Made by a program: the position numbers and the translations under genes. From assembly GCA_037074705.1 (NCBI GenBank), contig CM073596.1:55332001-55396000 (forward strand): 64,000 nucleotides of DNA, read 5' to 3'. Source of the DNA: Zhengitettix transpicula (lineage: Eukaryota; Arthropoda; Insecta; Orthoptera; Tetrigidae). Below, piece by piece: positions 48,225-62,006 of the stretch. The notes beneath the pieces are model-generated. The model ran no database searches. It was not told where the DNA came from and saw only the letters and a list, made by a program, of their open reading frames with translations. Every line of letters begins with the position of its first letter. Position 1 is the stretch's first letter.

Positions 48225-51200
48225 GTAGACGAGAATGATAGGAATAACAGTTCACGGTCGAAAAACCCAACACAAGTAAAAGGAAACACCTTGAGGGAAT
48301 ATCTGAGTAAGAGATTAAGTGATAGAGAAATAGAAAGCCATGAGAAAATTGTTAACAAACATAAATGAATGTGTGGAGAATTTTGCCTAAATTCTTATAA
48401 ATATTTAAGATCTAGACAAAGTGGAACAATAAATGGTGGGAGGAAAATAAATTAATACATTGACTTGCTAAGAAACAGGAAATAAATTAACTGAAGAATA
48501 GATATTGACATGTTGCCTGAATAAATAAATATCTATTGTGGGAGAATGAATGTGTAATGTAGAGCATGTTCCATCCTTATGTGGGCCAGAATTGTAAATT
48601 AGCAAAGTTTTATTGTTGGTATCCCTCATTCAGGAGGCTTGTAGATTTCACCATCTAAACCCCCTTGTACATATGCAACTAAACGTACAAGTGCAACTTG
48701 GGATATCTGCACAACAGGCGCTTAGAAGCGAGGCTAATATAATATAATGTGTAGGTAGGAACAGGGCAGAAAATTACTGTTGAAAATATTACAAAAACAA
48801 CTCTGTTCCTGTTAACTGAGTAGTGTATGACATAGAGGTGTAGTTACACAGAAAGTCAGTGGATGCTGGTTTTTACTCATCATGAAACAAAATATAAACA
48901 ATTTAATTTCAATCCACTGTCACTTGAGCGATTCATTTCAATTAGGCTGAGAAGAACAGAAAAACTCACTACGTCAAGTTCGTTGTCCTCAGGAGTGATA
49001 TATACTTTAATACCAGGGACGACTTATGAAAAAGTTGCTTTTCCACTCAATTAAATCATGAATATATGAAAATGAAAGCAAATAATAGATTAAAGGTTGA
49101 TGATGTGATACGTTGGTCAACGTGCATCTTTACATGTCAATAGCAGAGATGACAGTTTTAATATAAATCATAACATGACCTACAAAATCTACTCCTGCGT
49201 CGCTCCTCCATGAGATGGTCTCATCATCAAAGGCGAATTTCCTCCATTTTAACCTCCAGGAACGATTCTTTTTGTAGAGCCGCTAGTAAGGACATCAGCC
49301 GCCATGTAACACAATTCAAGAAACAATTGGTAATTTTTTGGGTTCTCAGAAGAAACGTGAATTTATTAAGTTTTGTTACATCAATAAATAAAGATCTGTA
49401 CTAACCTTTGAATGAAAATTTCCTCACACCAGTTTGAAATGTTTGATGACGTCGTTGCAGGAAAATAACCAAGGACACGTCGCAGGCTCAGAAACAGTTC
49501 ACAGGCTCAAATCAAGAAAAAACATTTACTACAGAACTAAAAATTTAAGAATAATAATCGCAGCTTTGGATCGAGTCTGACCTGAGAAAATTGCCTCCAA
49601 TTCCATGTAGGCGTTTTTAATCCACACACGTCATCTTCCTCATCAAGTACAGACGAAAATAATTCCTCTTTTTTCCTGAAATAACAAAAATAAGTTCACA
49701 TTCACGACAACAGGAGAAATAAGGTTATTCCTTCGACTTGACCTCAAGAGGATCTTATCTGTAACACGCACATTCAACTAAATGTTACCAAGTTAAAAAT
49801 TACATAAGTTAAACGATGAAGTAGCAAATAAATACAGATCAATAGTAAAGTATTGCACATCTTTCAGTATTCTATTTTAATAAATGAATACTAAAGACCA
49901 AAATATACTTATTATATATAAGGCAAACATAAAAGAAACAAATTCCCCATTTCATTATGACGTGCAGAGAAATAATAAAAGTCGTGTAGAAGTTTTCAAT
50001 TATGGATGGAGCCAAAGTAGAGACGGTCGTAGACCTCACACGTGGTATCCTCGTAGTCCGTAGAAGGCAGAATGTCTACAAGCTTTCCAGGGGCTTCAGC
50101 CTCCTTAAAGTCTCTCACATGAAGACACGAGTACAGTTGGACAAAACCAACTCTCCTCGGCCGATAACAAGAAAATTCAACATGATCGATGCGACCTCGA
50201 CGAGAATAAAATTAAGTACATCAAGACTCAGCTCATTTAATGTAAAGACCGACGAGGAATCCGTTTAACATATTCCGAAGTGAGTACAAAAAGCATCCTG
50301 GAACATTATCTTCATTAAGGAAAGCCAAGACGATTATTTTTCCTTTGTCATCTGACGGACGTGCCTGCAGACAATCAAGTAAAGACTTGGAAGATATCGT
50401 TCGCATCATTGACCATAGATGCTGATGGCGTCGTAGTAGTTGCTGGTAGACAAGAAGGAACATTGTAGAACGTTGCTGCCGGAGATGTCACGACGTTCCG
50501 TATCTTCATCGGCGATTCTTTGTCCCTCCAGAGGTTACAAAATTAAAGAAAAGTCGAAGCGTCTCTTAACCAAACCCATTTGGAATATTCATTCAAAAAT
50601 CGGCGATTTACTGAAACTTTGAACTATGTAAAGATCGAAATACATTGAAAGATGGAGGTAACTCTGGGCTTCCATGAATCATTTCTTCAGACATGCCTTG
50701 TTGTAAATTTTTTTTAACTTGTGCCAAAGATACATGAAAAGTAAAAAGTTAAAAACAATGGAAGAAATTTAGTTAATTAATAAATAAGGAGGCGTTGTTG
50801 AAAGATGAGAAAAAAAGAGGAATTGATGGAAATTTTGATAGAGAATCCACAACTATTTTATAGTGAAATGGGAGTCATTAAGGCAGCATAAACCCTGAAG
50901 TGTTAAAATATTTGGTATTCCATATTGTTACAGAATTCCTGACGATAACAACATTGTGATTGTTCCTAAACTGTGTATGGATGCTTGAAGGCGAGTCAGT
51001 GCTCGTGGGAGCCTCCATATGACTGGAAAGTTTGGTTAGAATAAATGGCAGGCGTCAATGGACCTAACAAAGGAAAAATAAATCCGGATAAATTGCAGCC
51101 TTTCCTGTTGGAGCAACACAAAAGACGGTTAAGAGATTGCGTGGTGGTTAAGAAGCAGGTTAGGAATTTCCAAAAAGAGACGCAATCATGTGTTTCGCTA

Positions 51201-51630
51201 ACGATAGAAAGTGTGAGATTTACCTCATTTTTAAGGTCAACTTCGACATTCAGAGACGGGAAAATCCTTCAAATATTCTGGAGAAATTAACCTATTTTTC
51301 CAAAAGAAACTCAACCCTCATGCTGGCCGGCACAGCACAAGAGATGCGAGTCTCCTGAAGAAGTAAGACAAAGCCTACAGAATATTTGGAGAATTTCCCC
51401 TGTCCTGAATGGTGAAGCTGAACTTCATTTACAAAAAAACACTCAACGTTTTCCCCCTTCCTTTTTGTTACCAAATACTTATTGTGTACATTCCTCATCA
51501 AGGTGTGGAGGTTTGTGGACTATATGAAGAAAGATTGAACCTAGTGTCAAAGATGTTTTAACTCTCAAGGGACTGATAGAGCCACTAATTGAGTAAATGG
51601 ACAACTAAGAGATTGAATTTGTGGTATTCA
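48225..51630 (-). repeat. Tandem unit R4, subtype B
   Basis: Middle segment of subtype B, with a downstream segment (49,080-49,400) resembling L2. The variable block at 48,998-49,054 is the YEKVAFPLN allele. Its mirror position in the left arm (L6) is subtype A, so the arms are not in register here. Confidence 0.9.
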
Positions 51631-54600
51631 GTAGACGAGAATGATAGGAATAACAGTTCACGGTCGAAAAACCCAACACAAGTAAAAGGAAACACCTTGA
51701 GGGAATATCTGAGTAAGAGATTAAGTGATAGAGAAATAGAAAGCCATGAGAAAATTGTTAACAAACATAAATGAATGTGTGGACAATTTTGCCTAAATTC
51801 TTATAAATATTTAAGATCTAGACAAAGTGGAACAATAAATGGTGGGAGGAAAATAAATTAATACATTGACTTGCTAAGAAACAGGAAATAAATTAACTGA
51901 AGAATAGATATTGACATGTTGCCTGAATAAATAAATATCTATTGTGGGAGAATGAATGTGTAATGTAGAGCATGTTCCATCCTTATGTGGGCCAGAATTG
52001 TAAATTAGCAAAGTTTTATTGTTGGTATCCCTCATTCAGGAGGCTTGTAGATTTCACCATCTAAACCCCCTTGTACATATGCAACTAAACGTACAAGTGC
52101 AACTTGGGATATCTGCACAACAGGCGCTTAGAAGCGAGGCTAATATAATATAATGTGTAGGTAGGAACAGGGCAGAAAATTACTGTTGAAAATATTACAA
52201 AAACAACTCTGTTCCTGTTAACTGAGTAGTGTATGACATAGAGGTGTAGTTACACAGAAAGTCAGTGGATGCTGGTTTTTACTCATCATGAAACAAAATA
52301 TAAACAATTTAATTTCAATCCATTGTCACTTGAGCGATTCATTTCAATTAGGCTGAGAAGAACAGAAAAACTCACTACGTCAAGTTCGTTGTCCTCAGGA
52401 GTGATAATTTCATTAATACCAGCGACGACCATGGAACAAGTTGTTTGTGCACACAATTAAATCATGAATATATGAAATTGAAAGCAAATAACAGATTAAA
52501 GGTTGATGACGAGACATTGGTCAACGTGCATTTTTACACGTCAATAGCAGAGATTTCATTTTTAACATAATGCTTAATTTTACGTCGTCACCTACAAAAT
52601 CTAATCGTGCGTCGCTCCTCCATGAGACGGTCTCATCATCAGAGGCCAATTTCATCCATGTCGACCTTCTGGAATGTTTCTATTTTGTAGAGCCGCCAGT
52701 AAGACCATCAGCCGCCATGTAACACATTTAAAGAAACAATTGGTAACTTTTTCGTCTCTCAGAAGAAACGTGAATTTATTAAGTTTTGTTACATCAATAA
52801 ATAAAGTTCTGAACTAACCTTTGAATGAAAATTTCCTTACACTAGTTTGAAATGTTTGATGACGTCGTTGCAGGAAAATAACCAAGGACACGCCGCTGGC
52901 TCAGAAACGGTTCACAGGCTTAAACTAGAAATCAAGAAAAACCAATTACTGCAGAACTAAAACATTGAGAAGGCGAATCGAAGATTTGGATCGAGTCTGA
53001 CCTTAGAACATTGCCTCCAATTCCCTGTAAGCGGTTTTAATTCACACCCGTCATCTTCCTCATCAAGTACTGACAAAAAATATCCTCGGTTTCCTAAAAC
53101 AAACTGAAAAAAATTGAATCTGAATTCAGATTGACAGAAATGAGAATAAAAAGTTCCTTCTTTCGGCATCACCTCAAGGACGCGTCACCCCCTAGAGGAC
53201 GTTATCTGGAACACACACACATTAAACTTAATGTTAAGTGTAAAAAATGAAATATATTAAACAGTGAACAGTGTGAATTACCTCACATACACACACAAAT
53301 TATAAGTAATCTAAATCAAGAATTGTTCTATTAGAATAAAATAAAACTAAAGACCCAAAATAACCAATTACTCATAACGCAAACATAAAATAAAAATAAT
53401 AACAGATTTAAAAGTCACGAGCAGAGTAATAATAAAAGTCCTGTAGCCGTTGTGAAGTCCAAATCGCTGGATTAATCCCAAAGTAGACAGTCGTAGAGCT
53501 CACACGTGGTAGGCTCGTAGTTCATAGAAGGCAGAATGTCTACAAGCTTGCCAGGGAAGCAGCCTCCTTAGTCTCTCACATGAAGACACGAGTACGGTTG
53601 GAGGAAGATCAACTCTCCTCGGAAGATAACAAGAAAATTCAACATGATCGATGCCACCTCGACGAGAATATAATTGAGTACATCAAGACTCAGCTCATTT
53701 ATTGTAAAGACCGACGAGGAATCCGTTTAACATATTCCGAAGTGAGGACAAAAAGCATCCTGGAACATTATCTTCTTTAAGGAAAGCCAAGACGATTATT
53801 TTTCCTTTGTCATCTGACGGACGTGGCTGCAGACAATCAAGTAAAGACTTGGAAGATATCGTTCGCATCATTGACCATAGATGCTGATGGCGTCGTAGTA
53901 GTTGCTGGTAGACAAGAAGGAACATTGTAGAACGTTGCTGCCGGAGATGTCACGACGTTCCGTATCTTCATCGGCGATTCTTCGTCCCTCCAGATGTTAC
54001 AAAATTAAAGAAAAGTCGAAGCGTCTCTTAACCAAACCCATTTGGAATATTCATTCAAAAATCGGCCATTTACTGAAACTTTGAACTATGTAAAAATCGA
54101 AATACATTGAAAGATGGAGGTAACTCTGGGCTTCCATGAATCATTTCTTCAGACATGCCTTGTTGTAAATTTTTTTAACTTGTGCCAAAGATACATGAAA
54201 AGTAAAAAGTTAAAAACAATGGGAGAAATTTAATTAATTAATAAATAAGGAGGCATTGTTGAAAGATGAGAAACAAAGAGGAATTGATGGAAATTTTGAT
54301 AGAGAATCCACAACTATTTTATAGTGAAATGGGAGTCATTAAGGCAGTATAAACCCTGAAGTGTTAAAATATTTGGTATTCCATATTGTTACAGAATTCC
54401 TGACGATAACAACATTGTGATTGTTCCTAAACTGCGTATGGATGCTTGATGGTGAGTCAGTGCTCGTGGGAGCCTCCATATGACTGGAAAGTTTGGTTAG
54501 AATAAATGGCAGGCGTCAATGGACCTAAAAAAGGAGAAATAAATCCGGATAAATTGCAGCCTTTCCTGTTGGAGCAACACAAAAGACGGTTAAGAGATTG

Positions 54601-55091
54601 CGTGGTGGTTAAGAAGCAGGTTAGGAATTTCCAAAAAGAGACGCAATCTTGTGTTTCGCTAACGATAGAAAGTGTGAGATTTACCTCATTTTTAAGGTCA
54701 ACTTCGACATTCAGAGACGGGAAAATCCTTCAAATATTCTGGAGAAATTAACCTATTTTTCCAAGAGAAACTCAATCCTCATGCTGGCCGACACAGCACA
54801 ATAGTTGCGAGTCTCCTGAAGAAGTAGGACAAAGCCTACAGAGTATTTGGAGAATTTCCCCTGTCCTGAATGGTGAAGCTGAGCTTCATTTACTAAAAAA
54901 CACTCAACGTTTTCCCCCTTCCTTTTTGTTACCAAATACTTATTCTGTACATTCCTCATCGTGGTGTGGAGGTTTGTGGACTATATGAAGAAAGATTGAA
55001 CCTAGTGTCAAAGATGTTGTGCCTCTCAAGGGACTGATAGAGCCACTAATTGAGTAAATGGACAACTAAGTGATTGAATTTGTGGTATTCA
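51631..55091 (-). repeat. Tandem unit R3, subtype A
   Basis: Over 52,490-54,750 it matches L6 and L5 more closely than any other unit, including the residues HLDENIIEYIKT on the plus strand. It lacks the L5 deletion. Confidence 0.9.
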
Positions 55092-58000
55092 GTAGACGAG
55101 AATGATAGGAATAACAGTTCACGGTCGAAAAACCCAACACAAGTAAAAGGAAACACCTTGAGGGAATATCTGAGTAAGAGATTAAGTGATAGAGAAATAG
55201 AAAGCCATGAGAAAATTGTTAACAAACATAAATGAATGTGTGGAGAATTTTGCCTAAATTCTTATAAATATTTAAGATCTAGACAAAGTGGAACAATAAA
55301 TGGTGGGAGGAAAATAAATTAATACATTGACTTGCTAAGAAACAGGAAATAAATTAACTGAAGAATAGATATTGACATGTTGCCTGAATAAATAAATATC
55401 TATTGTGGGAGAATGAATGTGTAATGTAGAGCATGTTCCATCCTTATGTGGGCCAGAATTGTAAATTAGCAAAGTTTTATTGTTGGTATCCCTCATTCAG
55501 GAGGCTTGTAGATTTCACCATCTAAACCCCCTTGTACATATGCAACTAAACGTACAAGTGCAACTTGGGATATCTGCACAACAGGCGCATAGAAGCGAGG
55601 CTAATGTAATATAATGTGTAGGTAGGAACAGGGCAGAAAATTACTGCTGAAAATATTACAAAAACAACTCTGTTCCTGTTATCTGAGTAGTGTGTGACAT
55701 AGAGGTGTAGTTACACAGAAAGTCAGTGGATGCTGGTTTTTACTCATCATGAAACAAAATATAAACAATTTAATTTCAATCCACTGTCACTTGAGCGATT
55801 CATTTCAATTAGGCTGAGAAGAATAGAAAAACTCACTACGTCATGTTCGTTGTCCTCAGGAGTGATAATTTCATTAATACCAGCGACGACCTCCGAACAA
55901 GTTGTTTGTGCACAAAATTAAATCATGAATATATGAAAATGAAAGCAAATAATAGATTAAAGGTTGATGATGTGAGACATTGGTCAAGTGGCATTTTTAC
56001 ACGTCAATAGCAGAGATTTCATTTTTAACATAAAGCTTAATTTTACGTCGTCACCTACAAAATCTAATCGTGCGTCGCTCCTCCATGAGACGGTCTCATC
56101 ATCAGAGGCCAATTTCATCCATGTCGACCTTCTGGAATGTTTCTATTTTGTTGAGCCGCCAGTAAGACCATCAGCCGCCATGTAACACATTTAAAGAAAC
56201 AATTGGTAACTTTTTCGTCTCTCAGAAGAAACGTGAATTTATTAAGTTTTGTTACATCAAAAAATAAAGATCTGAACGAACCTTTGAATGAAAATTTCCT
56301 TACACCAGTTTGAAATGTTTGATGACGTCGTTGCAGGAAAATAACCAAGGACACGCCGCAGGCTCAGAAACGGTTCACAGGCTTAAACTAGAAATCAAGA
56401 AAAACCAATTACTACAGAACTAAAACATTGAGAAGGCGAATCGAAGATTTGGATCGAGTCTGACCTTAGAACATTACCTCCAATTCCCTGTAAGCGGTTT
56501 TAATTCACACCCGTCATCTTCCTCATCAAGTACTGACAAAAAATATCCTCGGTTTCCTAAAACAAACTGAAAAAAATTGAATCTGAATTCAGATTGACAG
56601 AAATGAGAATAAAAAGTTCCTTCTTTCGGCATCACCTCAAGGACGCGTCACCCCCTAGAGGAAGTTATCTGGAACACAAACACATTAAACTAAATATTAA
56701 ATGATAAAAATGAAATAAATTAAACAGTGACCGGCGTGAATTACCTCACATACACACACACAAATTATAAATCAAGTATTGTTCTATTAGAATAAAAGAA
56801 AACTAAAGACCCAAAATAACCAATTACTCATAACCCAAACATAAAATAAAAATAATAACAGATTTAAAAGTCACGAGCAGAGTAATAATAAAAGTCCTGT
56901 AGCCGTTGTGAAGTCCAAATCGCTGGATTAATCCCAAAGTAGACAGTCGTAGAGCTCACACGTGGTAGGCTCGTAGTTCATAGAAGGCAGAATGTCTACA
57001 AGCTTGCCAGGGAAGCAGCCTCCTTAGTCTCTCACATGAAGACACGAGTACGGTTGGAGAAAGATCAACTCTCCTCGGAAGATAACAAGAAAATTCAACA
57101 TGATCGATGCGACCTCGAAGAGAATAAAATTAAGTACATCAAGACTCAGCTCATTTATTGTAAAGACCGACGAGGAATCCGTTTAACATATTCTGAAGTG
57201 AGGACAAAAAGCATCCTGGAACATTATCTTCTTTAAGGAAAGCCAAGACGATTATTTTTCCTTTGTCATCTGACGGACGTGGCTGCAGACAATCAAGTAA
57301 AGACTTGGAAGATATCGTTCGCATCATTGACCATAGATGCTGATGGCGTCGTAGTAGTTGTTGGTAGACAAGAAGGAACATTGTAGAACGTTGCTGCCGG
57401 AGATGTCACGACGTTCCGTATCTTCATCGGCGATTCTTCGTCCCTCCAGATGTTACAAAATTAAAGAAAAGTCGAAGCGTCTCTTAACCAAACCCATTTG
57501 GAATATTCATTCAAAAATCGGCCTTTTACTGAAACTTTGAACTATGTAAAAATCGAAATACATTGAAAGATGGAGGTAACTCTGGGCTTCCATGAATCAT
57601 TTCTTCAGACATGCCTTGTTGTAAATTTTTTTAACTTGTGCCAAAGATACATGAAAAGTAAAAAGTTAAAAACAATGGGAGAAATTTAATTAATTAATAA
57701 ATAAGGAGGCATTGTTGAAAGATGAGAAAAAAAGAGGAATTGATGGAAATTTTGATAGAGAATCCACAACTATTTTATAGTGAAATGGAAGTCATTAAGG
57801 CAGCATAAACCCTGAAGTGTTAAAATATTTGGTATTCCATATTGTTACAGAATTCCTGACGATAACAACATTGTGATTGTTCCTAAACTGTGTATGGATG
57901 CTTGAAGGCGAGTCAGTGCTCGTGGGAGCCTCCATATGACTGGAAAGTTTGGTTAGAATAAATGGCAGGCGTCAATGGACCTAACAAAGGAAAAATAAAT

Positions 58001-58547
58001 CCGGATAAATTGCAGCCTTTCCTGTTGGAGCAACACAAAAGACGGTTAAGAGATTGCGTGGTGGTTAAGAAGCAGGTTAGGAATTCTAAAAAAGAAACGA
58101 AATCTTGTGTTTTGCTAACGATAGAAAGTGTGAGGTTTACCTCATTTTTAAGGTCAACTTCGACATTAAGAGACGGGAAAATCCTTCAAATATTCTGGAG
58201 AAATTAACCTATTTTTCCAAGAGAAACTCAACCCTCATGCTGGCCGACACAGCACAATAGTTGCGAGTCTCCTGAAGAAATAGGCCAAAGCCTACAGAGT
58301 ATTTGGAGAATTTCCCCTGTCCTGAATGGTGAAGCTGAGCTTCATTTACTAAAAAACACTCAACGTTTTCCCCCTTCCTTTTTGTTACCAAATACTTATT
58401 CTGTACATTCCTCATCGTGGTGTGGAGGTTTGTGGACTATATAAAGAAAGTTTGAACCTAGTGTCAAAGATGTTGTGACTCTCAAGGGACTGATAGAGCC
58501 ACTAATTGAGTAAATGGACAACTAAGTGATTGAATTTGTGGTATTCA
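55092..58547 (-). repeat. Tandem unit R2, subtype A
   Basis: The variable block at 55,865-55,921 carries the SEQVVCAQN allele, shared with L3. A run of private substitutions lies near 56,660-56,830 and 58,080-58,120. Confidence 0.9.
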
Positions 58548-60403
58548 GTAGACGAGAAGGATAGGAATAATAGTTCAGGGTCGAAAAACCCCAACCGGAG
58601 TAAAGGGAAACACCTTGAGGGAATAACTGAGTAAGAGATTAAGTGAAAGGGAAATAGAAAGCCATTAGCAAATTGTTAACAAACATAAATGAATGGGTGG
58701 AGAATTTTGCTTAAATTCTTATAAATTTTAAAGATCTAGACAAAGTGGAACAATAAATGGTGGGAGATAAATAATTTAATACATTGACTTGCTAAGAAAC
58801 AGGAAATAAATTAACTGAAGAATAGATATTGACATGTTGCCTGAATAAAGAAATATCTATTGTGAGAGAATGAATGTGTGTCGTAGAGGATATTCCATCC
58901 TTATGTGGGCCACAATTGTAAAATAGCAAAGTTTTATTGTTGGTATGCCTCGTTCAAGGGTCTTGTAGATTTCACCATCTAAACTCCCTTGTATGTAGGC
59001 AACCAAATGTACAAGTGCAACTTGGGATGCCTGCACAACAGGCGTATCGAAGCGAGGCTCACGTATATAAGGTGTAGGTAGGAACAGGGCAGAAAATTAC
59101 TCCTGAAAATATTACAAAAACAACTCTGTTCCTTTTAACTGAGTGGTGTGTGACATAGAGGTGTAGTTACACAGAAAGTCAGTGGATGCTGGTTTTTACT
59201 TATCATGAAACAAAATATAAACAATTTAATTTTAATCCAGTGTCACTTGAGCGGTTCATTTCAATTAGGCTGAGAAGAATAGAAAAACACACTACGTCAA
59301 GTTCGTTGTCCTCAGGAGTGATAATTTCATTAATACCAGCGACGACCATGGAACAAGTTGTTTGTGCACACAATTAAATCATGAATATATGAAAATGAAA
59401 GCAAATAATAGATTAAAGGTTGATTATGAGACATCGGTCAACGTGCATTTTTACACGTCAATAGCCGTGATTTCATTTTTAACATAAAGCTTAATTTTAC
59501 GTCGTCACCTACAAAATCTAATCGTGCGTCGCTCCTCCATGAGACGGTCTCATCATCAGAGGCCAATTTCATCCATGTCGACCTTCTGGAATGTTTCTAT
59601 TTTGTAGAGCCGCCAGTAAGACCATCAGCCGCCATGTAACACATTTAAAGAAACAATTGGTAACTTTTTCGTCTCTCAGAAGAAACGTGAATTTATTAAG
59701 TTTTGTTACATCAAAAAATAAAGATCTGTACTAACCTTTGAATGAAAATTTCCTCACACCAGTTTGAAATGTTTGATGACGTCGTTGCAGGAAAATAACC
59801 AAGGACACGCCGCAGGCTCAGAAACGGTTCACAGGCTTAAACTAGAAATCAAGAAAAACCAATTACTACAGAACTAAAACATTGAGAAGGCGAATCGAAG
59901 ATTTGGATCGAGTCTGACCTTAGAACATTACCTCCAATTCCCTGTAAGCGGTTTTAATTCACACCCGTCATCTTCCTCATCAAGTACTGACAAAAAATAT
60001 CCTCGGTTTCCTAAAACAAACTGAAAAAAATTGAATCTGAATTCAGATTGACAGAAATGAGAATAAAAAGTTCCTTCTTTCGGCATCACCTCAAGGACGC
60101 GTCACCCCCTAGAGGACGTTATCTGGAACACACACACATTAAACTTAATGTTAAGTGTAAAAAATGAAATATATTAAACAGTGAACAGTGTGAATTACCT
60201 CACATACACACACAAATTATAAGTAATCTAAATCAAGAATTGTTCTATTAGAATAAAATAAAACTAAAGACCCAAAATAACCAATTACTCATAACGCAAA
60301 CATAAAATAAAAATAATAACAGATTTAAAAGTCACGAGCAGAGTAATAATAAAAGTCCTGTAGCCGTTGTGAAGTCCAAATCGCTGGATTAATCCCAAAG
60401 TAG

Positions 60404-60697
60404 ACAGTCGTAGAGCTCACACGTGGTAGGCTCGTAGTTCATAGAAGGCAGAATGTCTACAAGCTTGCCAGGGAAGCAGCCTCCTTAGTCTCTCACATGA
60501 AGACACAAGTACGGTTGGAGAAAGATCAACTCTCCTCGGAAGATAACAAGAAAATTCAACATGATCGATGCGACCTCGACGTGAATAAAATTAAGTACAT
60601 CAAGACTCAGCTCATTTATTGTAAAGACCGACGAGGAATCCGTTTAACATATTCCGAAGTGAGGACAAAAAGCATCCTGGAACATTATCTTCTTTAA
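60404..60697 (+). pseudogene. Coding-like frame of the tandem unit (97 codons, subtype A)
   Basis: The frame is open for 97 codons, from after a TAG to a TAA. The first ATG is at 60,497, about a third of the way in. The protein is basic and helix-like, with stretches such as RRQNVYKLAREAASLVSHMK and TYSEVRTKSILEHYLL. After the TAA the same frame stays open for another 49 codons to 60,847. Subtype B has a good ATG context (MDGAKVETVVELTRG) where subtype A has lost it. B has also lost one base later and gained a stop. Differences between A and B are mostly amino-acid changing, so I see no sign of purifying selection. I read it as a decayed exon of an unrecognised gene. Equivalent frames lie in every unit (for example minus strand 11,845-12,138 in L1). 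Confidence 0.3.
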
Positions 60698-61467
60698 GGA
60701 AAGCCAAGACGATTATTTTTCCTTTGTCATCTGACGGACGTGGCTGCAGACAATCAAGTAAAGACTTGGAAGATATCGTTCGCATCATTGACCATAGATG
60801 CTGATGGCGTCGTAGTAATTGCTGGTAGACAAGAAGGAACATTGTAGAACGTTGCTGCCGGAGATGTCACGACGTTCCGTATCTTCATCGGCGATTCTTC
60901 GTCCCTCCAGATGTTACAAAATTAAAGAAAAGTCGAAGCGTCTCTTAACCGAACCCATTTGGAATATTCATTCAAAAATCGGCGATTTACTGAAACTTTC
61001 AACTATGTAAAAATCGAAATACATTGAAAGATGGAGGTAACTCTGGGCTTCCATGAATCATTTCTTCAGACATGCCTTGTAAATTATTTTAACTTGTGCC
61101 GAAGATACTTGAAAAGTAAAAAGTTAAAAACAATGGGTGAAATTTAATTGAACAATAAATAATGAGGCATTGTTGAAAGATGAGAAAAAAAGAGGAAATA
61201 ATGGAAATTTTGATAGAGAATCCACAACTATTTTATAGTGAAATGGGAGTCATTAAGGCAGCATAAACCCTTAAGTGTTAAAATATTTGGTATTCCATAT
61301 TGTTACAGAATTCCTGACGATAACAACATTGTGATTGTTCCTAAACTGTGTATGGATGCTTGAAGGCGAGTCAGTGCTCGTGGGAGCCTCCATATGACTG
61401 GAAAGTTTGGTTAGAATAAATGGCAGGCGTCTATGGACCTAACTAAGGAAAAATAAATCCGGATAAA

Positions 61468-61734
61468 TTGCAGCCTTTCCTGTTGGAGCAACACAATAGA
61501 CGGCTAAGAGATTGCGTGGAGGTTCAGAAGCAGGACAGGAATTTCCAAAAAAGAAACGCAATCTTGTGTTTCGCTAACGATAGAAAGTGCGAGGTTAACC
61601 TCATTTTTAAGATCAACTTCGACATTCAGAGATGTGAAAATCCTTCAAATATTCTGGAGAAATTAACCTATTTTTCCAAGAGAAACTCAACCCTCATGCT
61701 GGCCGACACAGCACAAGAGATGCGAGTCTTCTGA
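61468..61734 (+). pseudogene. Coding-like frame of the tandem unit, outermost unit version (88 codons)
   Basis: The frame is open from an in-frame stop just upstream of 61,468 (the first codon there is TTG, not ATG) and follows an AAATTGCAG acceptor-like site. It contains QHNRRLRDCVEVQKQDRNFQ, and the C-terminus reads TLMLADTAQEMRVF. Inner units have one fewer A in the run near 61,548 and switch to a different frame that ends at FWRN. The outermost units on both arms (here and minus strand 10,808-11,074) keep the longer frame. I recognise no family. Confidence 0.25.
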
Positions 61735-62006
61735 AGAAGTAGGACAAAGCCTACAGAATATTTGGAGAATTTCCCCCGTCCTGAATGGTGAAGCTGAGCT
61801 TCATTTACTAAAAAACACTCAACGTTTTCCCCCTTCCTTTTTGTTACCAAATACTTATTGTGTACATTCCTCATCGTGGTGTGGAGGTTTGTGGACTATA
61901 TGAAGAAAGATTGAACCTAGTGTCAAAGATGTTGTGACTCTCAAGGGCCTGATAGAGCCACTAATTGAGTAAATGTACAACGAAGAGATTGAATTTGTGG
62001 TATTCC

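Larger units (their letters stand above)
47625..62006 (-). repeat. Right tandem array of ~3.4 kb units (4 units plus partial)
   Basis: The inverted unit start recurs near 48,224, 51,630, 55,091, 58,547 and 62,006, giving complete units of 3,406, 3,461, 3,456 and 3,459 bases. From the outside the subtypes are A, A, A, B, then the 0.6 kb partial unit. Confidence 0.95.
58548..62006 (-). repeat. Tandem unit R1, subtype A
   Basis: Arm counterpart of L1 in its outer part. The inner part is distinct, including a frame-shifting difference near 58,590. It keeps the longest coding-like frames of the family on the plus strand (60,404-60,697 and 61,468-61,734). The variable block at 59,321-59,377 carries the MEQVVCAHN allele. 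Confidence 0.9.

Noticed and set aside
60404..60990. Alternative genetic code in which TAA and TAG are read as glutamine, because reading through them gives one long frame
   Set aside because: All glutamines in the open stretches use CAA or CAG, the subtypes carry frame-shifting indels, and the retroposon and splice features fit an animal. Decay explains the stops better.
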